Shown: positions 17,604-24,908 of the stretch, in pieces | Layout of the letters: each line of letters opens with the position of its first letter | How positions within the stretch are numbered: the first letter of the stretch is position 1 | From: Rossellomorea aquimaris | GTDB taxonomy: Bacteria; Bacillota; Bacilli; Bacillales; Bacillaceae_B | Length of the DNA: 64,000 nt | Direction of reading: 5' to 3' | Assembly (NCBI RefSeq): GCF_020172085.1 | Contig: NZ_JAIVAT010000003.1 | Location: 1,054,001 to 1,118,000, forward strand | Program-made: the position numbers and the translations under genes | Notes under the pieces: model-generated | Told to the model about the DNA's origin: nothing | The model's database searches: none | Seen by the model: only the letters and a program-made list of their open reading frames with translations

Positions 17604-18703
17604 AAAAGAATAGAATTCTTATCCTATTCATCATAGGTTCCTTGACCTTGTCAGGATGTTGGGATCAAAGGCTGTTAAAAAACGGGAGGCTGGTATTCTC
17701 CTCAGCCTTTGATTTAACACCTGAAGGAAATATACATGCCACATCCATCATACGAGATTTTAAAGAAGGAGTACCAACCAATACTGAAGTAGAGGCAGAT
17801 GCACGAACGATTCGAGAATTGCGAATGCATATGGATCGGAAGATATCTGGCACTTTTGAACCGTCTAAGAATCGAATATTTTTACTTGGTGAAAGCTTAG
17901 CAAAGAAAGATGTATACGATTTCCTTGATATTTTTTACCGGGACCCTAACAGTTCCATTTCTGCAAAATTAGCAGTAGCAGAAGGAGAAGCAGGAGATAT
18001 TCTCAGATTGATTGAACAAAAAAATGTCCTAATATCTGAATTTCTTATTGAATCCATTACCTCGGCCGAGTCATTTACCGGTGCCCCAAAAGTGAATCTA
18101 CAATCTGTGTGTACAACCATGTTTGATGAGGGGAAAGACTTCTTCGTGCCCCTTTTTAAAATTAAAGATGAAGAAGTCATTATGGACGGAACCGCACTAT
18201 TTCATAAGCGAGCAATGTCAGGAACACTGTCTGTTCCTGAATCGACCCTTATGCTAATATTAATGAACCAAAAGGGGAAGGTCGCAAGAGTTGTTACGAA
18301 AGTGGACAGTGGTCACAAGGTGAATATTGAAAACTATATTACATATAATTTGGTGGACCCTAAGACCAAATTAAAATTAATATCAACGACACCTGGAAAT
18401 ATACAGGTTGAATTGACAATGAAGACAAGTGCATCAATTGTGGAGTTTCCTCAGGATAAATTGGCAGATAAAGCAAAAATAAAGGAATTGGAAAAACAAA
18501 TAAAAGAGCATCTGGAGAAAGAAACAGAAGAGGTCATCCAGAAAATCCAGGAAGCAAATTCCGATTTATTGGGGATAGGAAGAGAGTTAATCGCCTTTCA
18601 CCCGAAGGATTGGGAAGAGTTAGACTGGGAAAAGGAATACCCGACCATCACCATAAAACCTACTATTGATTTGAAAATTGTCGGGAACGGAATCATCAAT
18701 TAA
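17600..18703 (+). CDS. Germinant receptor C subunit, Ger(x)C lipoprotein
   Basis: 367 residues with a lipoprotein signal ending in LTLSGC (Cys about 19) followed by the family WDQRLLKNGRLV segment. The mature part has the three-domain GerAC layout and ends in IIN after a beta-rich domain. Lipidation by Lgt anchors it to the outer face of the spore inner membrane. The start ATG overlaps the B gene stop as ATGA. A terminator follows the stop at once, closing the operon. Confidence 0.92.
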   Translation: MKKNRILILFIIGSLTLSGCWDQRLLKNGRLVFSSAFDLTPEGNIHATSIIRDFKEGVPTNTEVEADARTIRELRMHMDRKISGTFEPSKNRIFLLGESLAKKDVYDFLDIFYRDPNSSISAKLAVAEGEAGDILRLIEQKNVLISEFLIESITSAESFTGAPKVNLQSVCTTMFDEGKDFFVPLFKIKDEEVIMDGTALFHKRAMSGTLSVPESTLMLILMNQKGKVARVVTKVDSGHKVNIENYITYNLVDPKTKLKLISTTPGNIQVELTMKTSASIVEFPQDKLADKAKIKELEKQIKEHLEKETEEVIQKIQEANSDLLGIGRELIAFHPKDWEELDWEKEYPTITIKPTIDLKIVGNGIIN

Positions 18704-18710
18704 TATTGAG

Positions 18711-18746
18711 AAAAGATCTTGCCCAAATGGGACAAGATCTTTTCTT
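18711..18746. terminator. Terminator between gerC-type gene and SMR operon
   Basis: Near-perfect 14-position stem (18711-18724 with 18729-18743, one bulge) flanked by A and T runs on either side, so it can serve both convergent units. Confidence 0.8.
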
Positions 18747-18747
18747 C

Positions 18748-19062
18748 TTAAGATATGAACTTCAACCCAATGATACTGCCAACAATACAGCAGATAAAAA
18801 AGAGTCTTTTGCCGTCCTTTCTTTCATGGAAGAACACCATTCCCATGATCACGGCACCGGCAGATCCAATTCCAGTCCAAATTCCATATCCGGTGCTTAC
18901 TGGAATATCGAGGAGGGACAGTGATAATAAGTAAAAACTCATTGCTCCTGCTGCAAAGCTTATTAGGGATGGAAAGAGCTTCTTATAACCTTCTGAGAGT
19001 TTCATGAACGTCACCATGACCACTTCAGAGAACCCTGCAAAAATGAGGAACATCCACGCCAT
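18748..19062 (-). CDS. yvdR: Small multidrug resistance (SMR) protein, YvdR-like
   Basis: 104 residues, four predicted helices, with the essential membrane-embedded glutamate at position 13 (AGFSEVVMV). SMR proteins exchange protons for cationic compounds, and paired genes usually make heterodimers of opposite topology. Its start follows GGGAGGTGCTCTCTG, which lies in the end of the upstream SMR gene (1-base overlap). With the TetR gene it forms an operon matching the B. subtilis yvdT-yvdS-yvdR order. Confidence 0.82.
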   Translation of the reverse strand: MAWMFLIFAGFSEVVMVTFMKLSEGYKKLFPSLISFAAGAMSFYLLSLSLLDIPVSTGYGIWTGIGSAGAVIMGMVFFHERKDGKRLFFICCIVGSIIGLKFIS

Positions 19063-19406
19063 CAGAGAGCACCTCCCGTATCTTTTTCGCCCTTATCACT
19101 CATTTTCAATCCGATGACTCCGAAAATGAGTAACGAAATAAATGCAATTTTCAATAGACTTATCCCTTCATTCAAGAAGAACATCCCAACTACAGCAGTG
19201 CCTGCTGCGCCGATTCCGGTGAAGACCGCATAGGCAGTCCCAATGGGCAATAATCTCATGGAATGAGAGAAAAAGTAAAAACTCACCAATATGAGGGATG
19301 CCGTAATGACACTAGGCACCGGTTTAGTAAATCCTTCTGAAAGGGATAAACCGGTCGCCCATCCTATCTCCAGGATCCCTCCAATGATCACATATAGCCA
19401 ACCCAT
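19062..19406 (-). CDS. yvdS: Small multidrug resistance (SMR) protein, YvdS-like
   Basis: 114 residues, four helices, with the conserved Glu13 in IIGGILEIGWA. The GIGAAGTAVVGMFFLNEG segment is typical of the SMR/guanidinium-exporter superfamily. The start at 19406 is chosen because AAAGGAGAG lies 7 bases upstream; the longer in-frame start at 19439 would overlap the regulator gene. Only 4 bases separate it from the TetR gene. A role in export of guanidinium-like or quaternary ammonium cations is likely but unproven. Confidence 0.82.
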   Translation of the reverse strand: MGWLYVIIGGILEIGWATGLSLSEGFTKPVPSVITASLILVSFYFFSHSMRLLPIGTAYAVFTGIGAAGTAVVGMFFLNEGISLLKIAFISLLIFGVIGLKMSDKGEKDTGGAL

Positions 19407-19410
19407 GATG

Positions 19411-20004
19411 CTACTCTCCTTTGTAACTTGATACTCCACGCTCGTATACCTTCCAAGCCGATTGGATTCGTTGCTCGAATATTTCCTTGGTGTAATAGTG
19501 ATGCTCTAAAAAGACACCGTCAACCAAGCATAAAAACGATGCCACAAATTCATCCTCTGTAATCCCTTGAAACAGGCTCTGTTTAACCCCTTCACGAAAA
19601 ACAGACACTAATATGGAAGTGGTTACCTTTTCGAAGTGTATAAAGTGCTCCTGTATCAAATCTTTAAATGGTTCTGGAGGAAAGAATGTAACCCTCTTCC
19701 ACAATAATGCTTCTTTCGTTGTCATCAAACGATGACAGAATAAGTCAAAGAGCTTTCTGATATTTAATAGGGGTTCTTGGTGATTCATTTTTCCTTCAGT
19801 CAATCTGTAGGCCGTGACTTCGGATGCAATAAGATCCTCCAAAACTTCCACAAACAAATCCTCTTTACTCCGGAAGTGATTATAAATAGAAGGTTTTTTA
19901 ATTCCGACCTCTTTGGCGATTTCCGCCAAGGAAGTATCTTCATATCCTTTTTGTCCGAAGTAATCCAGTGCAACGTTCTTTATTCGTTGTTTATTATCAT
20001 TCAA
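19411..20004 (-). CDS. yvdT: TetR-family repressor of the SMR operon (YvdT-like)
   Basis: 197 residues. The N-terminal helix-turn-helix reads SLAEIAKEVGIKKPSIYNHF, followed by RSKEDLF, the TetR consensus. The C-terminal part is the divergent all-helical ligand domain. It starts at TTG behind GGAGATGATTCAAC and heads a TetR-SMR-SMR operon. An 18-bp perfect palindrome just downstream of the operon's -10 box is the obvious operator, so it should repress its own operon and be released by an exported cation. Confidence 0.85.
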   Translation of the reverse strand: MNDNKQRIKNVALDYFGQKGYEDTSLAEIAKEVGIKKPSIYNHFRSKEDLFVEVLEDLIASEVTAYRLTEGKMNHQEPLLNIRKLFDLFCHRLMTTKEALLWKRVTFFPPEPFKDLIQEHFIHFEKVTTSILVSVFREGVKQSLFQGITEDEFVASFLCLVDGVFLEHHYYTKEIFEQRIQSAWKVYERGVSSYKGE

Positions 20005-20025
20005 GTTGAATCATCTCCTATAACT

Positions 20026-20043
20026 AACTAACGGTCGTTAGTT
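20026..20043. promoter_or_regulatory. TetR-type operator
   Basis: Perfect 18-bp palindrome AACTAACG-GT-CGTTAGTT covering the predicted transcript start, 22 bases upstream of the repressor start codon. Length and half-site are typical for TetR/AcrR proteins. Confidence 0.8.
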
Positions 20044-20045
20044 TC

Positions 20046-20074
20046 AGTATAAATCCACTATCATCAATTTGCAA
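20046..20074 (-). promoter_or_regulatory. Sigma-A promoter of the TetR-SMR operon
   Basis: On the minus strand, TTGCAA (20069-20074), 17 bases, then TATACT (20046-20051). The operator lies directly downstream. Confidence 0.75.
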
Positions 20075-20172
20075 GTAGAATTAATTTCCACTTTATAGCG
20101 TATTCGAATGTTTAGCTCATCCTTTACATATACTCCCTTGTTGGTTGGAAACGAAAGAAAAGGGGGAGTCTT

Positions 20173-20502
20173 GTGAAAGTATTCTGGGTGAAAACAACGA
20201 TCCTGGGAATGTTGGTTTTCATATTGGTGAGTTTAGTGATCATAAAGGTAGTGGAAAGCATCCAACAAGATTGGGTGGTAATCGAAGAAAAATACTTTCC
20301 TGAGAGGAAGGGGTTGAATCCTGTAGGCATCAGATCGGGAGAAATACTCGACGTTTCAAAGAGAAATCCATCATGTGCCATGAAATTTGATAATGGTCGT
20401 ACATTTTCAGTGGACTGTGATGAGTATTTGGACTTTACCGTTGGTGAGAAGGTGAAAATTGTCTCGATTGAAAATAACAAGGTGAAACTAAGGAGGAAGT
20501 AA
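20173..20502 (+). CDS. Membrane-anchored protein with a small beta-barrel domain, unknown
   Basis: 109 residues from a GTG start behind AAAGGGGGAGTC. One N-terminal helix (TTILGMLVFILVSLVIIKVV), then a beta-rich domain of about 75 residues ending VGEKVKIVSIENNKVKLRRK, which looks like an OB or SH3-type barrel similar in outline to NfeD tails. No catalytic residues are visible. It precedes the Pth2 gene on the same strand by 54 bases and may be co-transcribed. Confidence 0.6.
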   Translation: MKVFWVKTTILGMLVFILVSLVIIKVVESIQQDWVVIEEKYFPERKGLNPVGIRSGEILDVSKRNPSCAMKFDNGRTFSVDCDEYLDFTVGEKVKIVSIENNKVKLRRK

Positions 20503-20556
20503 GCGTGTTTGTGGTAGGATAATATCATAGATTAACCAAAAGGGAGGATCACACAA

Positions 20557-20919
20557 ATGGCGAAGGATCTTGTGCAATATTTTATCGTTAATAAGGACCT
20601 GAAGATGTCGAAAGGTAAAACGGCTGCGCAGGTGGCGCATGCTGCAACCTTGAGTACACTTTCGTTGATGTCGCAGGATTCACCGTTTCAAGACAAGCAG
20701 GCTGACTTTATTGAATGGGTACAAACAGGAATGAAAAAAGTGGTTTTAAAGGGTAAATGGACAGAGCTGAAGAAGATAGAGGAGAAAGGATATTTCAGTA
20801 TACACGACAGTGGCTTAACGGAGATAAAAGAGGGATCCCTGACCGTTATTGCCCTTCCCCCTATGGAAAAATATGAAGCAAAGGAAATTGTAGGTCATTT
20901 GACTCTATTAAAAGATTAA
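20557..20919 (+). CDS. Peptidyl-tRNA hydrolase, Pth2 (archaeal/eukaryotic) type
   Basis: 120 residues. The N terminus QYFIVNKDLKMSKGKTAAQV followed by AHA is the Pth2 signature (catalytic Lys, Ser/Lys and the Q-V-A-H-A helix). SIHDSGLTEIKEGSLTVIAL also matches the central Pth2 strand region, where bona fide enzymes have D-A-G-x-T; here it is D-S-G-L-T. The enzyme class releases peptides from peptidyl-tRNA. The ordinary bacterial Pth1 (spoVC) is expected elsewhere in this genome, so this is a second type. AAAGGGAGG precedes the ATG. Confidence 0.78.
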   Translation: MAKDLVQYFIVNKDLKMSKGKTAAQVAHAATLSTLSLMSQDSPFQDKQADFIEWVQTGMKKVVLKGKWTELKKIEEKGYFSIHDSGLTEIKEGSLTVIALPPMEKYEAKEIVGHLTLLKD

Positions 20920-20942
20920 CTCTATGTAAGGAGGAAACCTCA

Positions 20943-21287
20943 TTGTTCTCAAAAATCGATACGGTCCATATTCTGGTAAGGGATTTAGAGAAAGCTCATC
21001 ATTGGTATGAAGAGATATTGGAGTTAGAACAGGTTTTCAATTCAGGAAAGTATTTGGTTTTTAAGATTGGGGTAGGGGAGTCCACCCTTACGATTCAAGC
21101 AGGGGAGGTCCGTCCCTCATCCATCAAACCGATATTGTTTTCTGATGCACTGGAGGAAACGCAATTAAAGCTTTTGGAGAAAGGGGTTGAAGTCGGGAAA
21201 ATTAAAGAGGATGAAGATGTCACATACTTTGAGTTTTATGATTTGGACGGGAATGGTTTTGAAGTGTGCGAGTACATACCGTTATAA
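20943..21287 (+). CDS. VOC-superfamily (glyoxalase/bleomycin-resistance fold) protein
   Basis: 114 residues in one vicinal-oxygen-chelate module pair: KIDTVHILVRDLEKAHHWYE then the C-terminal TYFEFYDLDGNGFEVCEYIP, which is the typical VOC ending with a metal-ligand Glu (in FEVCE). It would dimerise to form a metal site. The substrate is unknown. TTG start behind AAGGAGGAAACCTCA. It follows Pth2 by 23 bases and precedes a Nudix gene by 55, suggesting one transcription unit ending at 21854. Confidence 0.78.
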   Translation: MFSKIDTVHILVRDLEKAHHWYEEILELEQVFNSGKYLVFKIGVGESTLTIQAGEVRPSSIKPILFSDALEETQLKLLEKGVEVGKIKEDEDVTYFEFYDLDGNGFEVCEYIPL

Positions 21288-21342
21288 AAGATTGTAAACG
21301 ATTATGGACCATTTCAGTCCTTTTGGGAGATGTGAGTTGTAA

Positions 21343-21813
21343 ATGGGATACATAGAAGAATTAAGAAAAGTGGTCGGGACGCGTCCGCTGATATTGGTCG
21401 GTGCGGTAGCCATTATATTAAATGAGAAGGATGAAGTGCTTCTTCAGCAACGAAGGTTTCCAATGGGTACCTGGGGCCTTCCTGGAGGATTGATGGAACT
21501 GGCAGAATCGACTGAAGAGACAGCGAGAAGGGAAGTCGTAGAAGAAACGGGTCTACAATTGGGAGAATTACACTTGTTAAACGTATACTCTGGTGCTGAT
21601 CAATACATTAAAGCAGAAAATGGCGATGAATTCTACGTTGTCACAACCGCCTATTTTACAAACGAATTTCATGGTGAGATGATAGCAGATCCATCAGAAT
21701 CCATACACCTCACCTTTTATCCATTTGACAGCCTGCCACAAGCCATGGTGGGTAGCCATCGAAATATATTAAATGAATATCAAGAAAGGTTTATAAAGAA
21801 AGATGATATTTGA
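21343..21813 (+). CDS. Nudix hydrolase
   Basis: 156 residues. The box runs GGLMELAESTEETARREVVE then ETGLQL, complete. The preceding VGAVAIILNEKDEVLLQQRR and GTWGLPGG fit the MutT/NudF-like group. Which nucleoside diphosphate derivative it cleaves is not inferable. GGGAGATGTGAG precedes the ATG. It is the last gene before a strong terminator. Confidence 0.82.
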   Translation: MGYIEELRKVVGTRPLILVGAVAIILNEKDEVLLQQRRFPMGTWGLPGGLMELAESTEETARREVVEETGLQLGELHLLNVYSGADQYIKAENGDEFYVVTTAYFTNEFHGEMIADPSESIHLTFYPFDSLPQAMVGSHRNILNEYQERFIKKDDI

Positions 21814-21818
21814 AACTA

Positions 21819-21858
21819 AAACAGCTGATCAGATGACGTTCTGATCAGCTGTTTATTA
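21819..21858. terminator. Strong terminator hairpin
   Basis: Perfect 15-bp stem (21819-21833 with 21840-21854) followed by TATTATA. It lies between convergent genes. Confidence 0.85.
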
Positions 21859-21869
21859 TAGATAAGCGT

Positions 21870-22061
21870 TCATTGTATTGTATCTAGATACGCATAATAC
21901 GCGGCTAGTTTTTCTTTGTTGTTTGCAGCTTTACCGTTACCACTTAATGATTTACCTACCGCAACGTATTCTTTATGGACAGGTAAGACATGAACAGTTA
22001 CAGCCGGTCGCCCTCTATGCCTGAAATCCTTAGGTACGTGAAGCATTGAAAATCGTTTCAT
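21870..22061 (-). CDS. Small basic protein, unknown
   Basis: 63 residues, rich in His, Lys and Arg (MKRFSMLHVPKDFRHRGRPA...), with a Tyr-rich end. No membrane segment. AAGGAGG precedes the ATG at 7 bases, a very good site, so translation is likely. Family not recognised. Convergent with the Nudix gene. Confidence 0.6.
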   Translation of the reverse strand: MKRFSMLHVPKDFRHRGRPAVTVHVLPVHKEYVAVGKSLSGNGKAANNKEKLAAYYAYLDTIQ

Positions 22062-22199
22062 TGGTATGCCTCCTTAAAGGAGAGAGCTATTCTACCCATT
22101 TATTACTATTTAAGTAGAATCAAGTGTTGCTTAACGATAACATACTGTAGCATTTGATTCAAATTTCTGATTATTATCTACAATTCAAATCAAAAATAA

Positions 22200-22228
22200 T
22201 TGAAAAGTACCCCCAGGAATGACATAAT
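22200..22228 (+). promoter_or_regulatory. Sigma-A promoter of the 37-codon ORF
   Basis: TTGAAA (22200-22205), 17 bases, CATAAT (22223-22228); it predicts a leader of about 75 bases. Confidence 0.55.
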
Positions 22229-22312
22229 GCATTCGTATTATATAGTAGTGAAGAGAACAAATCATCCGTGTGTCTCATTCTGACATTAACAACCTGGGAG
22301 GTATTTATAAGT

Positions 22313-22426
22313 ATGAACATTGATGAAGTACTAGAAGATACCGTAGAACTTGGACAAGAGGATATAAAGCGCCCAATCTATCGCGTTGACATTGATAAAC
22401 TATTAGAATTAACAAATGATATGTAA
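22313..22426 (+). CDS. Acidic 37-residue peptide, unknown
   Basis: Short ORF MNIDEVLEDTVELGQEDIKR... with net strong negative charge and helical propensity, no signal peptide. It has its own promoter-like sequence, the ribosome site GGGAGG at 11 bases and a perfect terminator 22 bases after the stop, so it is a compact single-gene unit. I do not recognise a family. Confidence 0.55.
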   Translation: MNIDEVLEDTVELGQEDIKRPIYRVDIDKLLELTNDM

Positions 22427-22448
22427 GAGAGACTCTAAATAGATTGAG

Positions 22449-22484
22449 AAAAGGCAAGCCCATCATGTCGGGCTTGCCTTTTCA
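22449..22484 (+). terminator. Terminator of the 37-codon ORF
   Basis: Perfect 13-bp stem (22449-22461 with 22470-22482), ending in TTTTC. Confidence 0.85.
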
Positions 22485-22525
22485 TATTTCAACTGCTTTG
22501 AGATCAGTGGCTAACAACAAATAGT

Positions 22526-22723
22526 TTAGTCATGTCTCTTGTGTTTGTTTAATAATTCCTTCAAAAGATTGATGATGGTTGCTCGTTCACTCTTATCGAA
22601 AGATTGGGTCCAGCCGGAGATAAGTTTTTCCTCTTCAGGTGAGAGGTCTCGCTGCAAGCCATCTACAAAAATCTCATTGATTTCATCTTTTGCATACATA
22701 GGGTTTACAGGTTCATGTTTCAT
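22526..22723 (-). CDS. Small charged helical protein, unknown
   Basis: 65 residues, mostly helical and acidic, ending in a Lys/His-rich tail (LLKELLNKHKRHD). The start at 22723 is fixed by AAGGAGGTAGATCG; the frame is open further upstream but without a ribosome site. No known domain. Divergent from the membrane-protein pair at 22854. Confidence 0.6.
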   Translation of the reverse strand: MKHEPVNPMYAKDEINEIFVDGLQRDLSPEEEKLISGWTQSFDKSERATIINLLKELLNKHKRHD

Positions 22724-22853
22724 CGATCTACCTCCTTGATTACTGTTCCTTATTTTCCCTTTTACATCCAATTCAAACATCTTGGTGCTCTCTGAGTGTT
22801 ATGTATCGGAGAAATTAAGGGAACAATAATGAAAAAAGTAAGAGGAGAATACT

Positions 22854-23339
22854 ATGTCACTTCCTTTCTTTATTTCAGTTTTAATCATCTTAATTTATAT
22901 CGTTCTATTTATGAAGAAGAAACTTTCATTTACTGCTAATGCCATTCAATTTTTGGTGTTATCCATTATTTCCACTAATTATATAACGATATTGACGTAC
23001 AATTTAGAGTGGATGAAGGCATCCGAGGATGTCATTCAATTTATCAGCCTGCTGATTAACCGGGAGTGTATTTTACCTCTAGTAGGGGTGATAATGGCAA
23101 ATGGTAATTTATATTATGTGAAAAGAAGAGATAAAGTGATCTGCTTTCTTTGTCTTTTATTCTTTATCAGCGTATTGGATGTCCTCCATGTTTATTTTCA
23201 CTCCCTTTCTTACCCGGAGTGGAGTTTGTTGAATACTGTCATTATTAATGGTGTATATCTGCTGATATGTATATGGATGGGGAAAGGGCTCTACCACTTG
23301 ATGAAGAAGGAGGAGGGAAGAATTGGACAGAATTTATGA
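22854..23339 (+). CDS. Integral membrane protein, CBO0543-like, unknown
   Basis: 161 residues with about five predicted helices covering most of the chain (SVLIILIYIVLFM, FLVLSIISTNYITILTY, LPLVGVIMANGNLYYV and others). It recalls the CBO0543 group of clostridial/Bacillus membrane proteins of unknown function. The ATG at 22854 follows AAGAGGAG. It overlaps the next gene by 17 bases, so the pair should be co-translated and may form a complex. Confidence 0.55.
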   Translation: MSLPFFISVLIILIYIVLFMKKKLSFTANAIQFLVLSIISTNYITILTYNLEWMKASEDVIQFISLLINRECILPLVGVIMANGNLYYVKRRDKVICFLCLLFFISVLDVLHVYFHSLSYPEWSLLNTVIINGVYLLICIWMGKGLYHLMKKEEGRIGQNL

Positions 23340-23814
23340 AAGATCATTTGATTGGAATGAGTGGTTCATCATCATCAGCGTGATTGGACTTCTGTTGTTG
23401 ATATGGGTGACTCCAAAGATTTTTTCCTTCCTTGAGGGCTTCAGCTACTTTGTTTATGGAATATCAATCGGAATGTTTTATGATCACACCATCAGTATAC
23501 CGCCTTGGGACTTTTACGATGTAAATGACAGCTCTGCCTACCAGGGAATTGATTTCGTCAGCTATATTATGTACGGTCCTTATAGCTATTTTTTTATTTA
23601 TATATACAAAAAGTTGAGGATTAATGGGATCATGAATCTTGCATACATATTGATATGGACCGCTTTCTCCCTTTTGATGGAATGGATTTCAGTGAAAATC
23701 GGGATTTTTCACTTCGATAAGGGCTACAAAATGTATTGGTCCATACCGATCTATATGGCTGTTCAGAGTATACAAATCCTGCTCCATCACAAAGTGAAAA
23801 AAGACTACTTATAA
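23323..23814 (+). CDS. Integral membrane protein, CBO0543-like, unknown
   Basis: 163 residues, about five helices. The loop SIPPWDFYDVNDSSAYQGID between helices 2 and 3 is striking, with conserved-looking Trp, Asp and Tyr. It starts at TTG, inside the end of the upstream membrane-protein gene, behind GAAGGAGGAGGG. Probably a diverged paralogue of that gene. Function unknown. Confidence 0.55.
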   Translation: MDRIYERSFDWNEWFIIISVIGLLLLIWVTPKIFSFLEGFSYFVYGISIGMFYDHTISIPPWDFYDVNDSSAYQGIDFVSYIMYGPYSYFFIYIYKKLRINGIMNLAYILIWTAFSLLMEWISVKIGIFHFDKGYKMYWSIPIYMAVQSIQILLHHKVKKDYL

Positions 23815-23827
23815 TCTTATTTGTGAA

Positions 23828-23864
23828 AAAACCCAGAAGCCGTGTCTGACGGAATCTGGGTTTT
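23828..23864. terminator. Bidirectional terminator
   Basis: Arms 23828-23837 and 23855-23864 pair over 10 bp with an inner 4-bp stem, flanked by A and T runs, between convergent genes. Confidence 0.8.
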
Positions 23865-23868
23865 ATAA

Positions 23869-24750
23869 TTATACAGGGAGGACCATTTTATATTGGGTGA
23901 ACCCTACGTCTTCAAGGGCTTTCTTTAGACTCGCGCTTGTTTTCAAGTCTTCAAACGTAATCCCAAGATTCCCTAATGTATGAGCCACTTCTGGGCGAAT
24001 TCCGGTTAATACAGATTGTACACCCATCATTTTAAGGGCATTGATGATTTGATAGATATTATGGGAAACCATTGTGTCCATGATAGCAACACCGGAAATA
24101 TCAATGAATAAAAAATCCAATTGTAATTCAGAACTCTTCCTTAATGCTGTTTCCATGACTGAGCTCGCTCTATGTGTATCGATTTCCCCAATGAGAGGAA
24201 GGATGGCAATCTTCTCTGCGATCGGTACAATCGGTGCCGAAAGTTCATCCATTGCGTTATGTATTAACGCAAGCTGATCTTTTTGTTTGGTAAGAAATAC
24301 TTCGTTCAATAGAAAAGCAATTTCATCCAGTATGGGATTGATTTCTTTATTTACCTGGAGCATAAGGGCAGCGGAAATTTGGTTATCATGCAATTGTTCA
24401 GTGAATATGTCCCATATGGCAGTACGGAATGCGGACAACGTTTTTAAAGATTCATTGAGAGGCAGTCCTTTTTCAAGGGCCACTTTTCCAATTCTCCCTG
24501 TCCACTCTTTAACTTTCCTGAATGTTTCCACTTTGTCTTCATACAAGGATTGTCCCAGCATTTCAATTAATTGCATACGCCATTCTGTGAGTTGTTCCTT
24601 TTTTATTCCAGACAGCTTCAACTGGTCGGAATATCGCTGTTCCTGATAGTGAATGACCCCTTGGGCAATTTCTGATTTATGGGAAACTATTTTTTGTCCC
24701 AAATAGAATAATTCGTCTCTCATTTCTTCAGCCAACTCCTTATACTGCAT
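23869..24750 (-). CDS. RsbR-family stressosome protein (STAS domain)
   Basis: 293 residues: N-terminal non-haem globin-like helical domain (about 1-150), a linker helix and a C-terminal STAS domain with FLFIDISGVAIMDTMVSHNI and VLTGIRPEVAHTLGNLGI. The Thr in ISGVAIMDT aligns with the RsbT-phosphorylated Thr205 of RsbRA. RsbR paralogues build the stressosome with RsbS and hold RsbT until stress activates sigma-B. No rsb partners are adjacent, as for the solitary B. subtilis paralogues. The ATG lacks a clear ribosome site; an internal ATG at 24720 follows GGAG at about 12 bases. Confidence 0.85.
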   Translation of the reverse strand: MQYKELAEEMRDELFYLGQKIVSHKSEIAQGVIHYQEQRYSDQLKLSGIKKEQLTEWRMQLIEMLGQSLYEDKVETFRKVKEWTGRIGKVALEKGLPLNESLKTLSAFRTAIWDIFTEQLHDNQISAALMLQVNKEINPILDEIAFLLNEVFLTKQKDQLALIHNAMDELSAPIVPIAEKIAILPLIGEIDTHRASSVMETALRKSSELQLDFLFIDISGVAIMDTMVSHNIYQIINALKMMGVQSVLTGIRPEVAHTLGNLGITFEDLKTSASLKKALEDVGFTQYKMVLPV

Positions 24751-24908
24751 GTTAATTTAAAACTTTCGAAATTATCTTAATTAATGGTAATATAGTATAT
24801 CATAAAAGTTAGTAAAATAATACTTTCTGATGAACCGTTCACACTGGGACAGTCCCCTGAGTGTAAATGGGGAAGTACACTTTAAATCAAACGGCAGGTG
24901 AAGAAGAG

